Below, piece after piece: positions 23,936 to 35,959 of a stretch of 64,000 bases of DNA; the first letter of the stretch is position 1, and the number at the start of each line of letters is the position of its first letter. This DNA comes from Phorcus lineatus. Lineage: Eukaryota; Mollusca; Gastropoda; Trochida; Trochidae. The notes under the pieces are model-generated. The model saw nothing but the letters and a program-made list of their open reading frames with translations. It made no database searches and had not been told where the DNA came from. The DNA lies in the NCBI GenBank assembly GCA_921293015.1, contig OV121095.1:36119484-36183483 (forward strand), in the 5' to 3' direction. A program made the translations under genes and the position numbers.

Positions 23936-24412
23936 AATTTGGTAATATTTAAAAAATCAATAAGTGTAAGATAAAAGTATAACAGATTAAACAATTCAAT
24001 TAAATTGTCATCCTAGTTGCCCTGAGAACACTAAAAGGCGAGACACTTCTTTTTATACATTTATATACAGACAGACAGACCCGATCCGGTTAAAAAGTCA
24101 CACATAACTCATGAATAGAAAATGTACTTACACCAGTGACTTTGGCAGCATTATTACTCGCCCGTGTAAGATACTGCAGTGTGATATTTATACGGCGATA
24201 TTAAACTAGTGTAATACTGCTGCACGTATGACTTCTTAAAATTGTGTGGTTGAAGACTCAGACGCCAGTGGACATTGGTGACCCTGACCTCATTTTCATG
24301 GTCACCATGACACTTTGACCACTGTAATACATTGTTAACGCGATAATATTAATTATGCCAAATATCTCATAACGGCGGGGGACATTGCCATGTTAGTGGC
24401 AAACACTTGGTT
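23936..24412. other. Intergenic, nothing recognised
   Basis: No ORF or repeat was identified. Confidence 0.5.
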
Positions 24413-24496
24413 TTTTTTATTAAACTCGTTAATGATTTGGTATCAAACTCGCTTTCGCTCGTTTTATACTGAATCATTAACTCATATAATAAAAAG
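24413..24496. repeat. Palindromic foldback element with GCTTTCGC apex, copy 1
   Basis: Imperfect arms (TTATTAAACTCGTTAATGAT on the left, reverse-complement partner on the right) surround the apex ACTCGCTTTCGCTCGTTT. The downstream edge GTCGTTTAGTATCCTCTATG matches the flank of the copy at 52,406-52,547. Confidence 0.75.
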
Positions 24497-24587
24497 GTAT
24501 TAAATGGAAGGTCGTTTAGTATCCTCTATGAATCTTCTTTCAAAGTGCACTCAGAGGATCACTTGTCAGCAAGTTGGCCTCAGGGTT

Positions 24588-24942
24588 AAAGGGACAGTAG
24601 CACGTGTTTTAAAAAAAGATTTGTTTCTTTAAATGTACCCCGATAAACATCAGTTATGCCAAATTTATTACCCTCAATGAGTCATAACATCTCATTACTC
24701 AACCCAATCATCAAAAGTCGTAAAGGAAATAATAATCAGGTATCAAGCAAAAACCACTGGCGGCCTTTTTAGTGTGAACACCTTTTCATCATTTGGATTG
24801 ACATTGCTTAACTGAACATTTTACATTCATTTTAATGGTACGTTTCTCTGAAAACTGCTTCTTTGTCGTGCAATTGGAAAGATTTATTTTCATTTTCGCG
24901 AGATCACGTTATCTATCTTTAAAAATGTGCTACTGTCCCTTT
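24588..24942. mobile_element. MITE, 355 bp, 16-bp perfect terminal inverted repeats
   Basis: AAAGGGACAGTAGCAC at 24,588-24,603 is exactly reverse-complemented at 24,927-24,942. Imperfect pairing extends several bases inward. The interior shares a block with 16,850-16,960. No transposase is encoded. Target duplications are not clear. Confidence 0.8.
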
Positions 24943-27020
24943 CAGGCAGTAGATAAAAGAAGTCATATTGATAAGTTGTTTTCAAGGTAAAGGTATTTTT
25001 TTCAAAGGAGTCTCTGTTGTAAATGTTAACATTCCAATTATGATCTTTAAGTCTTTAAGTCGTTCTTTTTTTCAGTTATGATATATAAGTCTTTTTGTTC
25101 GTTTTTTTTTTTACTTAACATTGTGACAATATGGCATGTTAACAGATGCTCTACAAGAAAAGTGTGATAAATATCGTATTTGTACAAAAGGGCGATATTG
25201 AAGTAAACGAAAAGAACGTGAAGGATTAAAACACAGCTCTGAGGTCGTTCATGTACAAGCTTTATCTAAGGGGAGGGATCAACACCAGGTGTATATATTC
25301 AAGGTCGTGACAGTTGAGAAATATTGGTCATTTCTTGCCTTCTGAAACAGACCAAACATCATCATTTATACTGCAGTATACTGGAAATTTTAAATGCACT
25401 ATAGCACGTTTTCTTCGAGAAATAAACGGTTCCCCCGAAATGGATTTAAACTTATTTTAAACATACAAGAAATGGACTGGCAATAAGTTATCAAACTTAG
25501 AAAAACTCTCTCTAGATATTTACAGCTTTGATCTCAAAATTATGTACAAGTGACGGTCAGAAAGTTATAGGATGTGTACAAAGGACGTCAGTGAAAGCGT
25601 TTAGTATTGGAGATAGAAATAAATGTGTACAGATTTGAAAACATTTTGATTTTCAGAAATTGAGAGACCTACATCTTATGATAAGATTAATATCACTAAC
25701 TGTTTCTAATAACTGTTTCTAATGATTTAATCATTTTGAATGATATGCAAGGACATTCATACAAGTGATACACATTTTTATAATTGTGATCACACATGCA
25801 TCATTTCTAAGGTTTATTCAATATAAATCATAATTTAGTTAACTTCTCATATATCTTAATTGTGTGTATAGTACATTCAATTTCCTTATTCAATACAGAA
25901 GTATACGGGTGCACATTTTCCTTTAAAATTAACGTTTGATTTGAATGATGCAACAGAGTCACAATTTGCTTCAGTCATGTACAAGGTTGGCAAAAATTAC
26001 AAGAGTTACTTACAACGTAAGCTGTGAGAGTACCTACGAAAAGAGGAAGCAAATCCTGAAGAAAACTTGGTGTCAAACCTTTCTGGATTTAATAAGTTAG
26101 AATCAATTTGCACCTTCTTCTCCTCTCAAAGAGAAAATCCCACCATATTTCATAGTATGAAAAAACTAGAAGAGGCTTATCTTGGAAGACCAGTAACTAT
26201 ACGAGCTGTTTCAAGTTTAATTTTGCTAGTCTTCTACCCTTGTCTGTCAAACATCAGTCAAATACCTCACATGTATACTCGAAATGTAGCCTAATAAATC
26301 AAGTACATATTATTGATAACGTAGATATTTTAATTTCCGAAATACGACGATCATGTAAGAGTTTTTTTTACTATGTTATCAATATGATGGTGCAAACTAT
26401 CATTGGATGAGAAATTTGAGCCAACGCATTTATGATAACCGAAAGTTTTAATATCAAACATATGTTACCTATTGCATTTTTTAAATCGGAACAATGACTT
26501 CATATTGAGCGTACCAACTTTGGTAAAACCATGGCCTTTTCTCTAACTTAAAAGATTAAAAAAAATTCCTACTAAAATGGCATAATGATGGTTTTTTGCC
26601 TGATACGTGCCACCTTTTTTTATCACCTATATTCGAGTTCGGTAATGAGATGTCTTTACCTCTGAAGAAATTATTTACATGAGCTGTTATCAAAAGATAA
26701 AGGTTTGAAGAAATAAAAATCTAAAAAACGCGGAAGGAAATAACACTTATAAGTGTCACATCTGACTTTTTGCACAATCACTTTGCTGGAACTGTAGCTG
26801 TTCATATTGCATGTGCCATGGCTAAAAATAACTGCAAAACTTGCAGTGTATTTTCAAAGCAAGTTAATTATAAGTCCTAAGAACGATTTACAATTCAGTA
26901 TAAGAATAATGACTGCTAAACAACTTGCTTAACTTAACAATTTTGAAGCTACAACAAGAAAATGGCAATGCCATTATTCCTAAAGAATGTCGTTTCGACA
27001 GAGATTCTGATAACCTTGTC
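24943..27020. other. Intergenic, AT-rich; no gene recognised
   Basis: An ORF at 26,067-26,294 (plus) has no known domain. CACTATAGCACG at about 25,400 echoes 11,545 and may mark another MITE end. Nothing else was seen. Confidence 0.45.
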
Positions 27021-27023
27021 AAC

Positions 27024-27104
27024 CAGGGCCTGGGTTTTCGAAGCTCTCTTAGCACTAAGATAGTCGCAAGTAGCATACCAAGAGAGTTCTCAAAATGTAG
27101 GCCC
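27024..27104. repeat. Hairpin element 1 of an adjacent pair (TTTTCGAAGCTCTCTTA family)
   Basis: The left arm GGCCTGGGTTTTCGAAGCTC pairs with the right arm reading GAGTTCTCAAAATGTAGGCC near 27,085-27,103. Such gene-poor hairpins are typical of non-autonomous elements in marine invertebrate genomes. Confidence 0.65.
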
Positions 27105-27226
27105 AGGGTCCCGTTGCACCAAACACTAAGGTAACCTTAAATCACTAAGGTAGCCTTAGTGCAATGTTAAAGAATGGCATTAAGGTTAACCTTAGTGTTA
27201 AGTTGCTTTGTGCAACGACCCCCTGG
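27104..27226. repeat. Hairpin element 2 of an adjacent pair (CCGTTGCACC...AAGGTAACCTTA family)
   Basis: The left arm CCAGGGTCCCGTTGCACC and CACTAAGGTAACCTTAA pair with the right arm TTAACCTTAGTGTTAAG ... GTGCAACGACCCCCTGG. The two hairpins abut and share a CCCAGGG junction. Confidence 0.75.
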
Positions 27227-28171
27227 TCATTACTATACCTACGTGAAAACGTCGCCTTCACAGAATGTAGATATAAGATATAAGATGCTTAACAACAATA
27301 ATCGTCTTCAAAATTGTTGCCGGCGAATACGGCGAGTGACCGTTGAATCTTTCTATCACTCGTTTTCATTGACATTGGTATTTTTTCTTAAATTCAGTTC
27401 AGCATTTAAAGTCACTCAGAGGCGAAAAATATTAAAATGATACTTAATGTTCAGAGGTAACATTAATGATAAGCAGTGATACTGGATTAAAACAAAACAA
27501 CGTTCAAAAGGTTCTATCCCCAGCATTCGATGCTCAATCAAGGTTGTCCTAACACACGTAATGATGAGATAAATTTATACATTTGTTTGCAAATCAAGAA
27601 GTGAGCCACATTTTATCTATCAAACTAATTGTAACGTTAAAAAAGTCTAATGAAGAAAAGGTAAAGTCTCCGTAAATGCTATGAACAATCAAACTGCCAC
27701 AGCTGGGCAGGTACGATTCAACTGAGACAAGGTAGGAACATATTTCTATCTACCTGATTATAATTGCACAGGCTGAGACGATAAAACCATAACATTTGTC
27801 AGTACTGACGGTAGAGAAGCGCAAAGTAAAAACGTTAACTAAATGGACGTTTCTTAGATGGAACGTTAATAAGATTTTTATGGAAATTAAAGAACAAATG
27901 ACATTTAGAAATGAATAAATGTACATTGCTAATTTTAGGATCACGTAAACTGCAGTTTGAACAAATTCCTTAGAATGTAAGTCGCTCTTCACCCGGAGGA
28001 CTGTCGTTATTTTGCAGGTGATCAAATTACTTGAATTTTATTATTTCAGTTAGCTGGATGAAAGATGTAAGAAATTAACATGATTTTCAATTATTTTATA
28101 AAAGCTGATGACTCCTCTTAGAAAGCTTCATAAAGCTGTTTCAGGTCTTACAATCATATGCTTTATCAGCG
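27227..28171. other. Intergenic, nothing recognised
   Basis: Only chance-like ORFs (27,174-27,440 plus; 28,025-27,750 minus). Confidence 0.5.
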
Positions 28172-28540
28172 TCATGCTGTGTTCGTCAAAGCCACGAATA
28201 ATAACGCCATCATGACAATAATGGTAAAGCAAACAACAATTTCAATATCAACACCAATGCTTATCTGCTCATCAGGAACATCCCCACATTGCTTGATGAA
28301 GACGACACTTCCATAGAGATGCTTACCACCAATGGTTTGCTAGTTCCAGTCGACGCTCGGAGGTTTCATCGCAATGCATAGTCACAATGGTGTTGCGGCT
28401 TTTCTCCCTGCAATAACACTAGCGGCCGCGATATAAGTGAAATACTCTTGAAAGCGGCTTTAAACTCCAAATCACCTCACCTCACCTCTATAGAGATACA
28501 AGAGAAATGTAATGATCTCCATGACATAAAAACTTCTCTA
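28172..28540 (-). pseudogene. Hydrophobic minus-strand ORF interrupted by a SINE; possible coding remnant
   Basis: On the minus strand an open frame ends with stop TGA at 28,174-28,172. Its C-terminal part is a strongly hydrophobic run (VVCFTIIVMMALLFVALTN), preceded by the polar stretch IKQCGDVPDEQISIG, which looks like an ectodomain followed by a membrane helix. The frame stops matching at 28,320, where a SINE begins. If the SINE and one ATAGAGAT duplication are removed, the frame stays open upstream through residues reading FLLYLYGSVVFIK. I recognise no family and it may be chance, as there is no start or splice evidence. Confidence 0.25.
28321..28489 (+). mobile_element. SINE of the CACCTC-tail family, 5'-truncated, 169 bp
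   Basis: Plus-orientation body GCTTACCACCAATGGTTTGC through TTGAAAGCGGCTTTAAACTC, ending in a CACCTCACCTC tail. It is flanked by the 8-bp direct repeat ATAGAGAT (28,313-28,320 and 28,490-28,497). It lacks the tRNA head, as expected for incomplete reverse transcription. Confidence 0.88.
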
Positions 28541-28604
28541 CCTACTTAATGATTTTTTTCTGTGGAAGGAATAGAAATAAGCATTCCTGCTGGCTTCGAT
28601 TCGG

Positions 28605-28690
28605 GGGCATTATTATGGCTAAATCGGTAGAGTGTCTGCTCTTACCCTGAGGTCCTGAGTTCGATTCCCGTTGGAGGTGACCTCACTAAA
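28605..28690 (+). repeat. tRNA-like sequence (A and B boxes), probable SINE head
   Basis: A-box-like TGGCTAAATCGGTAGAGTG is followed by the B-box GAGTTCGATTCCCG 38 bp later. The acceptor ends (GGGGCATTA and GGAGGTGA) do not pair, so a working tRNA is unlikely. Confidence 0.5.
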
Positions 28691-30290
28691 ACCTTTATGG
28701 CAATTCCTTGATAAGATGGAGGTGAACTGTTGTAGGTATTTCAGGGAGAAAGACAGTTACATTATCTGGACAGGTATTTTCATGATTTTCCCTTTTAAAA
28801 AATATGCTACCCCTTGGTTGCACCATTGGTCGGACACCCATATCCGCATATGGCTTCTACAACCTTCTGATGGCTTATCCAATTTGCCTCATATGCGATC
28901 TATACTTGCCGAAATAAGTTAGGGATATTGGAATTTTCATTATTATGTCAAAGAATGATAAGATCAGTCTTCATAATTTTAAAATTTCCAAATATCTCTT
29001 ACCATTTTTGTCCTGCATATATAACCAGCCAATGAACTGTATTTGAATCGAACCGTATTTGCATTGCCTGGAGAAGAGACCCAATTCCAGTTTGTATGCC
29101 ATAATAGATAGTTACCAGCTTACAGTCTATGCGAGGCAAACTGTGACACAGTAATCAGCAGAATTCCAACCCTTGCGTGTAAATAGGTATTGCATAGGGA
29201 CCCTACACAGGAACCATGTGAAGTGTTTCTCTGATTGCCTGCTCTGTCAACGATGTTTTGATTCGATTTGAGGGTTACTTAAAAGTACAAAATAGACATT
29301 GATACTTTGTAAGAAAATGATACCTAGTTTTCTAAGGGGTCTAAGCGACTACTTGTAGGATTGGAAACAGAAATCAGAAAATTACACAGGGAGAGCTAAT
29401 ACCTGTAAGTCATGTTTAGCATTTCCGAGATAGTTATTTGAACTTTTTGCGCCTGGATGAAAAAGTCTGCAACACTATAACTGACTCAATGTTTTTTTAT
29501 TTATAAAAAAGTTCAGGATAACTGTGATTTCTAATTTCGTTTCCATTTATCGATTGAAATGCGTTCATTTAAAACGAGTAATTCAGCCTTTCTTCAAGAT
29601 GTGTGACGTGAATTTTATAAAGCTTATTTAAAACATTTACCTTTTGTCACTTGGCTTATGTGCACTTGGTGTTTATGGCTTCCAAAGCCTGTGACACTTA
29701 TTAACGTACTCAGTTCCGCATATATACCGCAACCATCTGTCTACGCTCTACGGCAAGCACGTGTGTTAAAACTTCCTCAGTGTTCTTAGTAGAAACCAAG
29801 TAAAATGTATCTCCTCAAATACTGGTCGAAACTAAATGAATCCCTGATCATAGATTAAAGGAAAGGCAAGTCTTTTGGTACATTTTAGCAAGCCTGTACA
29901 TCAAGGGATATACGTTTTTCTTTTTGTTTGAATTCAATATTACAGATTTTTTTCTCAAAATAAAAACTTTTCGAGACTAAACGTTGACTAAATGAATCCA
30001 GCCTTGTTTCTTTTGCTATAGACGTGATATAGAAGTATTTATAAGAGACTAACGTTATTCAGGGTAATGACATAGTCCGGATAGATCCCAATATCATAAA
30101 CTATCGTCCAAAAGAGAGTATAGCACGACTTCGAAAGTTTCTTAAAATTATATTGATGTTTCATTACTACTACCAATTCTGAATGTTTTGGAATGCAAAC
30201 ACATCACATCAATGAATAACATGAATTAGTCGAATGGATAGAAACGCACCGGGGTCGAAACAATGGATTTCATAATAAACTGTACAAACA
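28691..30290. other. Intergenic, nothing recognised
   Basis: AT-rich. No coding potential or repeat family identified. Confidence 0.5.
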
Positions 30291-30295
30291 GAAGG

Positions 30296-30960
30296 TTATG
30301 TACGATGAAATTTACAAAGTGTAGAGTCATTTAAAGTTACTTTGTAGTAAGTATGTCCCCCTTGTGCATCGATACAGACAGGGATACGTTGGCGAATGAA
30401 TGACGTTAGTGGAACTTGATTCCATGCACAAATCAGACACTGTTCAAGTTGTTGTCGGTTGTCTGGACGTACGGGTCCTCCCCTAATCTGCCTTTCGAGA
30501 TGATCCCACAAAGTTCAATCGGGTTCATGTCTGGTTTCAGTCGCAGGTCAAGCGAAAACGTGCAGTTTCATGTTGTTCAGGTGGCCTTATGTCAGTGTGG
30601 CTGTATGAGGTCTTGAGTTGTCATGCTTGATGATACCACGGAGCTTTTGGTTAATGAACGGAAGCGCTACTGGTTTCAGAATGAAACCCCGTACTCTTAG
30701 CGCTTTGAGGTTGCCATTAATGATGACTAGCCTTGTTTTCAGTTCACCACAGATTCCTTGTTACCACAGTCGCCATGACACTGTCTGTCAACAGAGACGA
30801 TGTCCGAGCGCCGCTGCTGCCATTGCTGTTACAGAGATAAAACTTTTTCTGAGGGTGATTTCCCGGATGTAGTGGTCAGCCAAGGTGTCCCACTTCGAGG
30901 CCAGTCTGCTGCAGTAGACGTTGAAACAGCCTGGTGATGCATGATGCATACAAAAGTGAC
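30296..30960 (-). pseudogene. Tc1/mariner transposase relic, frameshifted and internally deleted
   Basis: Read on the minus strand, three segments match the order of a Tc1-like DD34E transposase. Near 30,930-30,800 is an N-terminal helix-turn-helix-like part (ADHYIREITLRKSFISV). Near 30,740-30,610 is a catalytic-core part with VIINGNLKALRVRG and the second-Asp motif KHDNSRPHTAT. At 30,550-30,296 is the third acidic motif PDMNPIEL, then after a frameshift WDHLERQIRGG and a C-terminal part with IPVCIDAQGGHTYY. In-frame stops and a frameshift are visible, and the region that should hold the first catalytic Asp is missing. The element is dead. No terminal inverted repeats were identified. Confidence 0.85.
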
Positions 30961-31012
30961 AAGGGTTCTTGCGATGTGGGCATGTGGAGCTCCTTGTGGG
31001 ACCATTCCTACG

Positions 31013-31635
<623 letters not shown>

Positions 31636-31650
31636 TTACCTTCATTTGAG

Positions 31651-31967
31651 GTGAGGTGAGATGAGGTGAGGTGAGGTGAGTTGGGGTTTAACGCCGCTTT
31701 CAACAGTATTACTTATATCGCGGCTGCTAGTATTATTGCAGGGAGAAAGCCCGCAACACCAATGTGGCTATGCATTGCGGTGAAACCTGTGAGCATTGGC
31801 TGGAACTAGCGAACCATGGGTGGTACTACACTGAAATTCAGTGTAGCATTGCACCTAATCTTACTGCGTGTAGAACAGTTGTCTACTGCAGACAAAGTTA
31901 CCGAGCGCCTGGCGGGATTCGAACTACGGACCTCTTGATCCGAAGCCGAACGCGCTAACCACTGCGT
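31651..31967 (-). mobile_element. Full-length tRNA-derived SINE of the CACCTC-tail family
   Basis: Minus-oriented, 317 bp. The tRNA-related head has A box GTGGTTAGCGCG and B box TAGTTCGAATCCCG. A body of about 200 bp follows, with CTGCAGTAGACAACTGTTC, ACCATGGGTGG on the plus strand, and GCGGCGTTAAACCCC. The tail is a run of CTCACCTCACC. A perfect 15-bp target-site duplication TTACCTTCATTTGAG lies at 31,636-31,650 and 31,968-31,982. Pol III transcription from the internal boxes is expected by family; mobilisation would depend on a partner LINE not seen here. Confidence 0.95.
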
Positions 31968-32062
31968 TTACCTTCATTTGAGTATTGCAATTTAACTTTG
32001 TTCTTTTGAAGCACGACGATGTTTTTTTTATTTAGCTCAAACTACGCAATGTCTTCCTCAGG

Positions 32063-32178
32063 GATTTGTATTGCTGAAAAAGGCCTCGGTGAAAACTTTC
32101 GTTCACTGACCACCGTTATGAACTATGGCTGTCAGTGAACAGGTTTTTCAAACTAGTGTTTTTTCAGCAATACGAATC
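32063..32178. repeat. Inverted-repeat hairpin, 116 bp
   Basis: GATTTGTATTGCTGAAAAA on the left pairs with TTTTTTCAGCAATACGAATC on the right. An inner pair GTTCACTGAC/GTCAGTGAAC strengthens the stem. Probably a small foldback element. Confidence 0.8.
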
Positions 32179-33060
32179 ACTGTATCATCTTCTGCATTCT
32201 TTTATTTCTACTTTCGTTTTCAACACGTGTCACATCCTGCGTTCCCCTGCCTTGAACGATTTTATTGACAGACAATGTAAGACAGATTATTAATCATTAA
32301 AATAATTAATATGAGACGGAATAAAGAGGATATTCTTATCAATAGTAATCGCTTATACATTGCACATAAAAACTTTTAAAAAACAAATCACTCCACAGCA
32401 ACTTCAAGAACTTCAAGTTTGATAATAACTGTTTTTTACACAATGAATTGCGATTTTTCCGTAGAGATAGGGTTATAACATATCTTATAATATATCTTAC
32501 AACACTATATATGGATGTGTTTGCAGGAACAAAAAAAAGATTAAAATCAAGATTCACAGTGAAGATTAGAAGGAACTTTTCATGGTTTCAGTCTTCGTTT
32601 CGCATGATTTACTACAAATTGATTACGACTTCTCCGAAGGAAATATTAACCAAATTAATGCTGTTCGGTTGATATCCTAAGCCCCGTTTTTATTTGCATA
32701 TGTAATGTTACTTTATGACATAGTATAGATGAAAACTGTTGTGTTGGACAATGTGCACACGTATTTCAATCAATCTAATATAAAAATCAATATTTTGAAT
32801 GCTTATTCATCAGGTAGGCCGTGGTTCCATAAACTGATGAGTTACACAAAATGATGTTTTAGAGAGAAAAAATATCAAATTTCCTTTTTTTAAAAATATC
32901 ATGATATTAATATTTTCATGGCAAAGTCCTTGACTGAGATACCGGTCTGTGGAACAAGACCCATTTATATCACAGTTAAAATCAAATAATGCATACAGGT
33001 AAACGTCTTCACATTTAACCATCTTTACAGAATAATGAAAATACATTCCTCAAAACGAAC
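32179..33060. other. Intergenic, nothing recognised
   Basis: AT-rich. Short ORFs on both strands appear to be chance. Confidence 0.5.
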
Positions 33061-33139
33061 ACCTGTTGGAGCCTTTAAAAGTCAGTATGCAGTTTGAGAT
33101 GGCCCCCCGCTCAGCACTCCGTACAAGCAGAGAGGCGCT

Positions 33140-33170
33140 AGCGGAAGGTCAGAGGTCATATATAGATACT
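33140..33170 (+). promoter_or_regulatory. Perfect DR1 nuclear-receptor site next to a TATA-like sequence
   Basis: AGGTCA (33,146-33,151), one spacer base, then AGGTCA (33,153-33,158), immediately followed by TATATAG (33,159-33,165). DR1 is the known site type for RXR, HNF4 and COUP-TF receptors. The surrounding 33,060-33,450 patch is GC-richer. No linked exon is proven. Confidence 0.35.
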
Positions 33171-33449
33171 CGGTGTATGTGGTGTCTGACTGTCACGATT
33201 TTGTTGCTTGTTAGGAGACTGGCGCGATCAGGATTGTTTTTGAGATGGCGCTTCTTATAACTCGGAGACAAAACACATTCTAACGTACTTATCCGATCCC
33301 TTCAGCGATCAGCTTAAGCGCAATAAGATCAAACGACGCGGATACGGAATGCCAGTTCTAGCCAGTGCGTCGCAGACGGGGTCTAGTTTTTCTAACGGTT
33401 TCAAACGTCACGAAAATACCAGACAAGTGGATCGTACTGAGTTTAATGG

Positions 33450-34260
33450 GCGGGACGACAAGAGGTGAAATGATGTTTAAAAAGTCTATGACAAATTTCG
33501 CATTTTTCTAACTTTTAATGGAAGTGCGTCTAAGGTTTTAAATGTAACTTTATCGTTCTAATGAGACAGACACTGTCGTTCATTTAACGAGCGGGGACAG
33601 ACTGTATCTACTCACGATAGAAGAAGAGTCGACATAAACTATAAATGCAACAGATTATCTCTAAACGTTCCTGTCATCTATGTAACGTTGTTTTATGGCG
33701 TTGTCTTCTCTTTTACCAGCCCTGTAGCATTTTCATAGGAAGGGGAGGAGGGGGAGGCGAATTTTTTATGTCAGATTTTCAGATGTTCAGGCTACAAGGC
33801 CTGTAAGGATCAGAATACTGAATGTAAAAACAATTTCATTTTTTCTACCTCAAGAGGGGCGGGAGAGGGGGTGGCAACTTTGATTGTGGTATGGACATCT
33901 TATGAATTTAAGAATGATATGATCATTTTTACCAAAAATGTTGTTTTTTCTATAAGCCTGATGAGTTACAGATTCCAATGTCTCTTATGTACGTATCACG
34001 TCAAATTTGGTCATTGAAAAAGTGGGGCCCTCCCCTTGAATTATGGACTTATCTTGGAAGATGAAACTTAATCATGTGTGTTAAAAGACAGATTGACGTT
34101 TGATAACTTTTATTATTATCTAAGTTAAATAAGATAGGACATTTCCACCGTTCAAAACCGTAATATTGTGAAATTACAACTTATTTATAAACTGCTATGC
34201 TACATGAGGATTAAATTTTTTTAAAGGTAATATATCTACACAGCCACCTTTTAGGCCAGG
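33450..34260. other. Intergenic with two G-rich runs
   Basis: GGAAGGGGAGGAGGGGGAGG (near 33,741) and GAGGGGCGGGAGAGGGGGTG (near 33,854) could form G-quadruplexes on the plus strand. Otherwise nothing recognised. Confidence 0.5.
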
Positions 34261-34263
34261 TGA

Positions 34264-34482
34264 CGATAAAAAGTATACACGAACGTAGATTTAGAAAAAA
34301 TATAGATGTTCCAATATGACATCAGGCGTTACAGGAGGGACATTTTTATCTTTATATTTGTAATAGTTATATAGAGAATACTATAGAAATATACACCGAC
34401 GTAGAAAAAATATAGATGTTACAAAAGGACACCAGGCGTTACAGGAAGGACAATTTTATCTTTATATTTGTAATAGTTATAA
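34264..34482 (+). repeat. Tandem duplication of about 115 bp, two copies
   Basis: Both copies contain TTAGAAAAAATATAGATGTT or its near match, CAGGCGTTACAGGAGGGACA (AGGAAGGACA in copy 2) and CTTTATATTTGTAATAGTTA. Confidence 0.88.
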
Positions 34483-35290
34483 CGTTTTATTCGATGATAT
34501 GGCAAATACTATTTCCCAGTACAAGTCAGATTCGTTTCTTTCATTCAATTTTAACATACTTGTCCCTCCTCTAACGGAAACTATCATCCCTGTAACAATG
34601 ATGATTACATGTTAAGAAATTATGGAAATATACTATTACCCTCCAACTTGTCAACACTTCATTGCTTACTTTGACATGGGAATAATCAAATCATTTCACT
34701 GTCAGAATCCTATTCTGTAACTTAGGAGAACATAACCAAAATATCATAGTCATAGTCAAGAAAAACTGTATTTCCTGTAACGCATCATCCCGGTAGGAAT
34801 CACCGATACATGAAAGAATCCTTTTCATGAAAAGACAATTATATCGCTATGGGCAGTAACCTTATCTTTAGAGGACACATTTAAATAATTTACATCATTG
34901 ATCTAGGTTCCCAGTGAACCGAGCTTCAAAAACAATACCTATAAACAACAAATATATGAATGCGTTCAATAAAACGGTAACATGTGGTAAAATGCATCCG
35001 TGAGAATGAAAATTCTTTTTTTTGTACAAACTTTAAAGTTTTGTTAACGATCTTCCAGGAAGGTAACGTTTTAGTTAGAGGAACCTACTTGAATATTTTA
35101 ATCATTTTTCATAACAAATTGATATAAATAAATCATAATCGCGATGAAATTTATCTTGCCTTTTCTTGATTTTAGTTAATCATGAATCTTTAGCAATTTT
35201 TCATATTGTTAATGAAATTTGATGATTTTGGCAAAATACGTGTACATGCTTTCACAAATCACGTGGGAGATACTGTGCTGTTATTACAGG
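34483..35290. other. Intergenic, nothing recognised
   Basis: AT-rich, no features. Confidence 0.5.
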
Positions 35291-35295
35291 TCTAC

Positions 35296-35493
35296 TCAAC
35301 AATAATGTTTGATAAGTTTTCTGCGTGAAAAATGTAGAACGGGATGGAATGTCGGGTTAAAGTAAGTCCGTGGATGTTCATCGTATTTTTCAGTTGGCAG
35401 GAATGTCCGGGAAAAGTTACTCGTCCAGACTTGGCGTCGCGAACTATCAAGTGGAAATATTTCACGTATATTTTGAGGCCAGTTCATTGGCAC
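35296..35493 (-). other. Unassigned minus-strand ORF next to a promoter-like patch
   Basis: A 65-codon ORF starting MPMNWPQNIREIFPLDSS with ordinary protein-like composition, lying just downstream (minus direction) of the CTCF/YY1 patch. No known domain. Coding status is uncertain. Confidence 0.2.
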
Positions 35494-35535
35494 TCTTCCT
35501 AAGGTTAGTCTAGAGTTGGACGGCAGTGCCTATCT

Positions 35536-35735
35536 GACGCCAGGGGGCGGGTGTATCGGTCGCCATTTTATTTAGACTGTCAAAATGGCGGCGACTTTAT
35601 GCTATAATTTGTCAGCCATGTTGGAATCGGCATCTTTATGCCTAATTGTATCGGAAATGATCGCGAATTCTTTTAACGCAACAACAGCGTGTGTGAAAGT
35701 GTTCACAGCTTGAGTTTATCAACAAGAACTCTGCA
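35536..35735. promoter_or_regulatory. CTCF/YY1-like motif cluster, possible divergent promoter
   Basis: A CTCF-core-like CGCCAGGGGGCGGG (about 35,539-35,551) is followed by two YY1-type motifs in opposite orientation, CGCCATTTT (35,561-35,569) and AAAATGGCGGC (35,582-35,592). YY1 motifs overlapping ATGs are known at housekeeping promoters. The plus strand gives a 42-codon ORF beginning MAATLCYNLSAMLESAS from that ATG; the minus strand gives MATDTPAPWRQIGTAVQL from the mirror ATG. Confidence 0.4.
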
Positions 35736-35959
35736 CTTTCAATGCAGTTCCAAGAAAGTGCAATTTTTTCTCAGATATTGGCACGCTTCAATTCAAGTAC
35801 AGAACCTTTGGGTAAATCAACACAGGGTTGGACGTTCCTCGGGCAAGAAGCAAACTGGCGTCATTAAAGCTTGCTTCGTTTACTTACCAGACTTCTCAAT
35901 ATTTTATCGGAAATTTGTACCTAAACATCCCGGTTGTAACACGGTCATGTAGAAAACAG

